This document shows positions 15,379-15,384 of a stretch of DNA of 15,384 nucleotides, one piece after another (position 1 is the first letter of the stretch; every line of letters begins with the position of its first letter). The position numbers and the translations under genes were made by a program. Below the pieces are notes generated by a model. It was not told the origin of the DNA. It saw nothing but the letters and a program-made list of their open reading frames with translations, and did not search any database. Origin of the DNA: Candidatus Hydrogenedentota bacterium (lineage in GTDB: Bacteria > Hydrogenedentota > Hydrogenedentia > Hydrogenedentales > SCBR16-9); assembly GCA_007116095.1 (NCBI GenBank), contig SKJD01000316.1, forward strand, positions 1 through 15,384, given 5' to 3'.

Positions 15379-15384
15379 GCGCAC

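Overview
The window reads as chromosomal DNA of a GC-rich, Gram-negative-type environmental bacterium. Several products carry signal peptides, one ends in a type I dockerin beside an IPT/TIG domain, one is a TolB-like propeller, and the non-coding DNA holds palindromic and short tandem repeats of a kind scattered through environmental genomes. This mix fits the Planctomycetota / Verrucomicrobiota / Hydrogenedentota range better than Escherichia-like bacteria. That placement is inference; no rRNA or ribosomal protein is present to test it.

Layout. The left edge (1-140, minus) is a broken DDE transposase remnant, followed by a REP-like palindrome, a second palindrome and a terminator-like hairpin. 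ptsI (PTS enzyme I) lies on the minus strand at 458-2092. A 240-base divergent gap separates it from a secreted protein with the fold order of GH-D clan alpha-galactosidases (2333-4669, plus), whose catalytic acids appear to be replaced. An AT-richer leader (4670-5057) with good promoter motifs precedes a secreted V8/trypsin-like serine protease with beta-sandwich, Ig-like, IPT and dockerin modules (5058-8150), closed by a clear rho-independent terminator (8190-8223). A new unit then encodes a TolB/PD40 propeller (8306-9418) and a secreted protein of unknown function with an Ala/Glu tail (9448-10278).

After a repeat-packed convergent gap (10279-10752), the right third is a minus-strand operon read from the right edge: an SbcD/YhaO-like metallophosphoesterase (14215-15378), an SbcC/YhaN-like coiled-coil ATPase homologue (11021-14218, 4-base stop/start overlap) and a small lipoprotein (10753-10962).

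The most interesting point is this last operon. Both subunits of a Mre11-Rad50-type pair keep the family architecture in long intact frames but have lost most catalytic residues. The phosphoesterase lacks nearly all metal ligands. The ATPase homologue lacks the Walker A lysine, the ABC signature, the Walker B aspartate and the switch histidine. Together with two transmembrane segments in the ATPase homologue and a downstream lipoprotein, this suggests a conserved but non-enzymatic, possibly envelope-associated complex derived from a DNA-repair nuclease.
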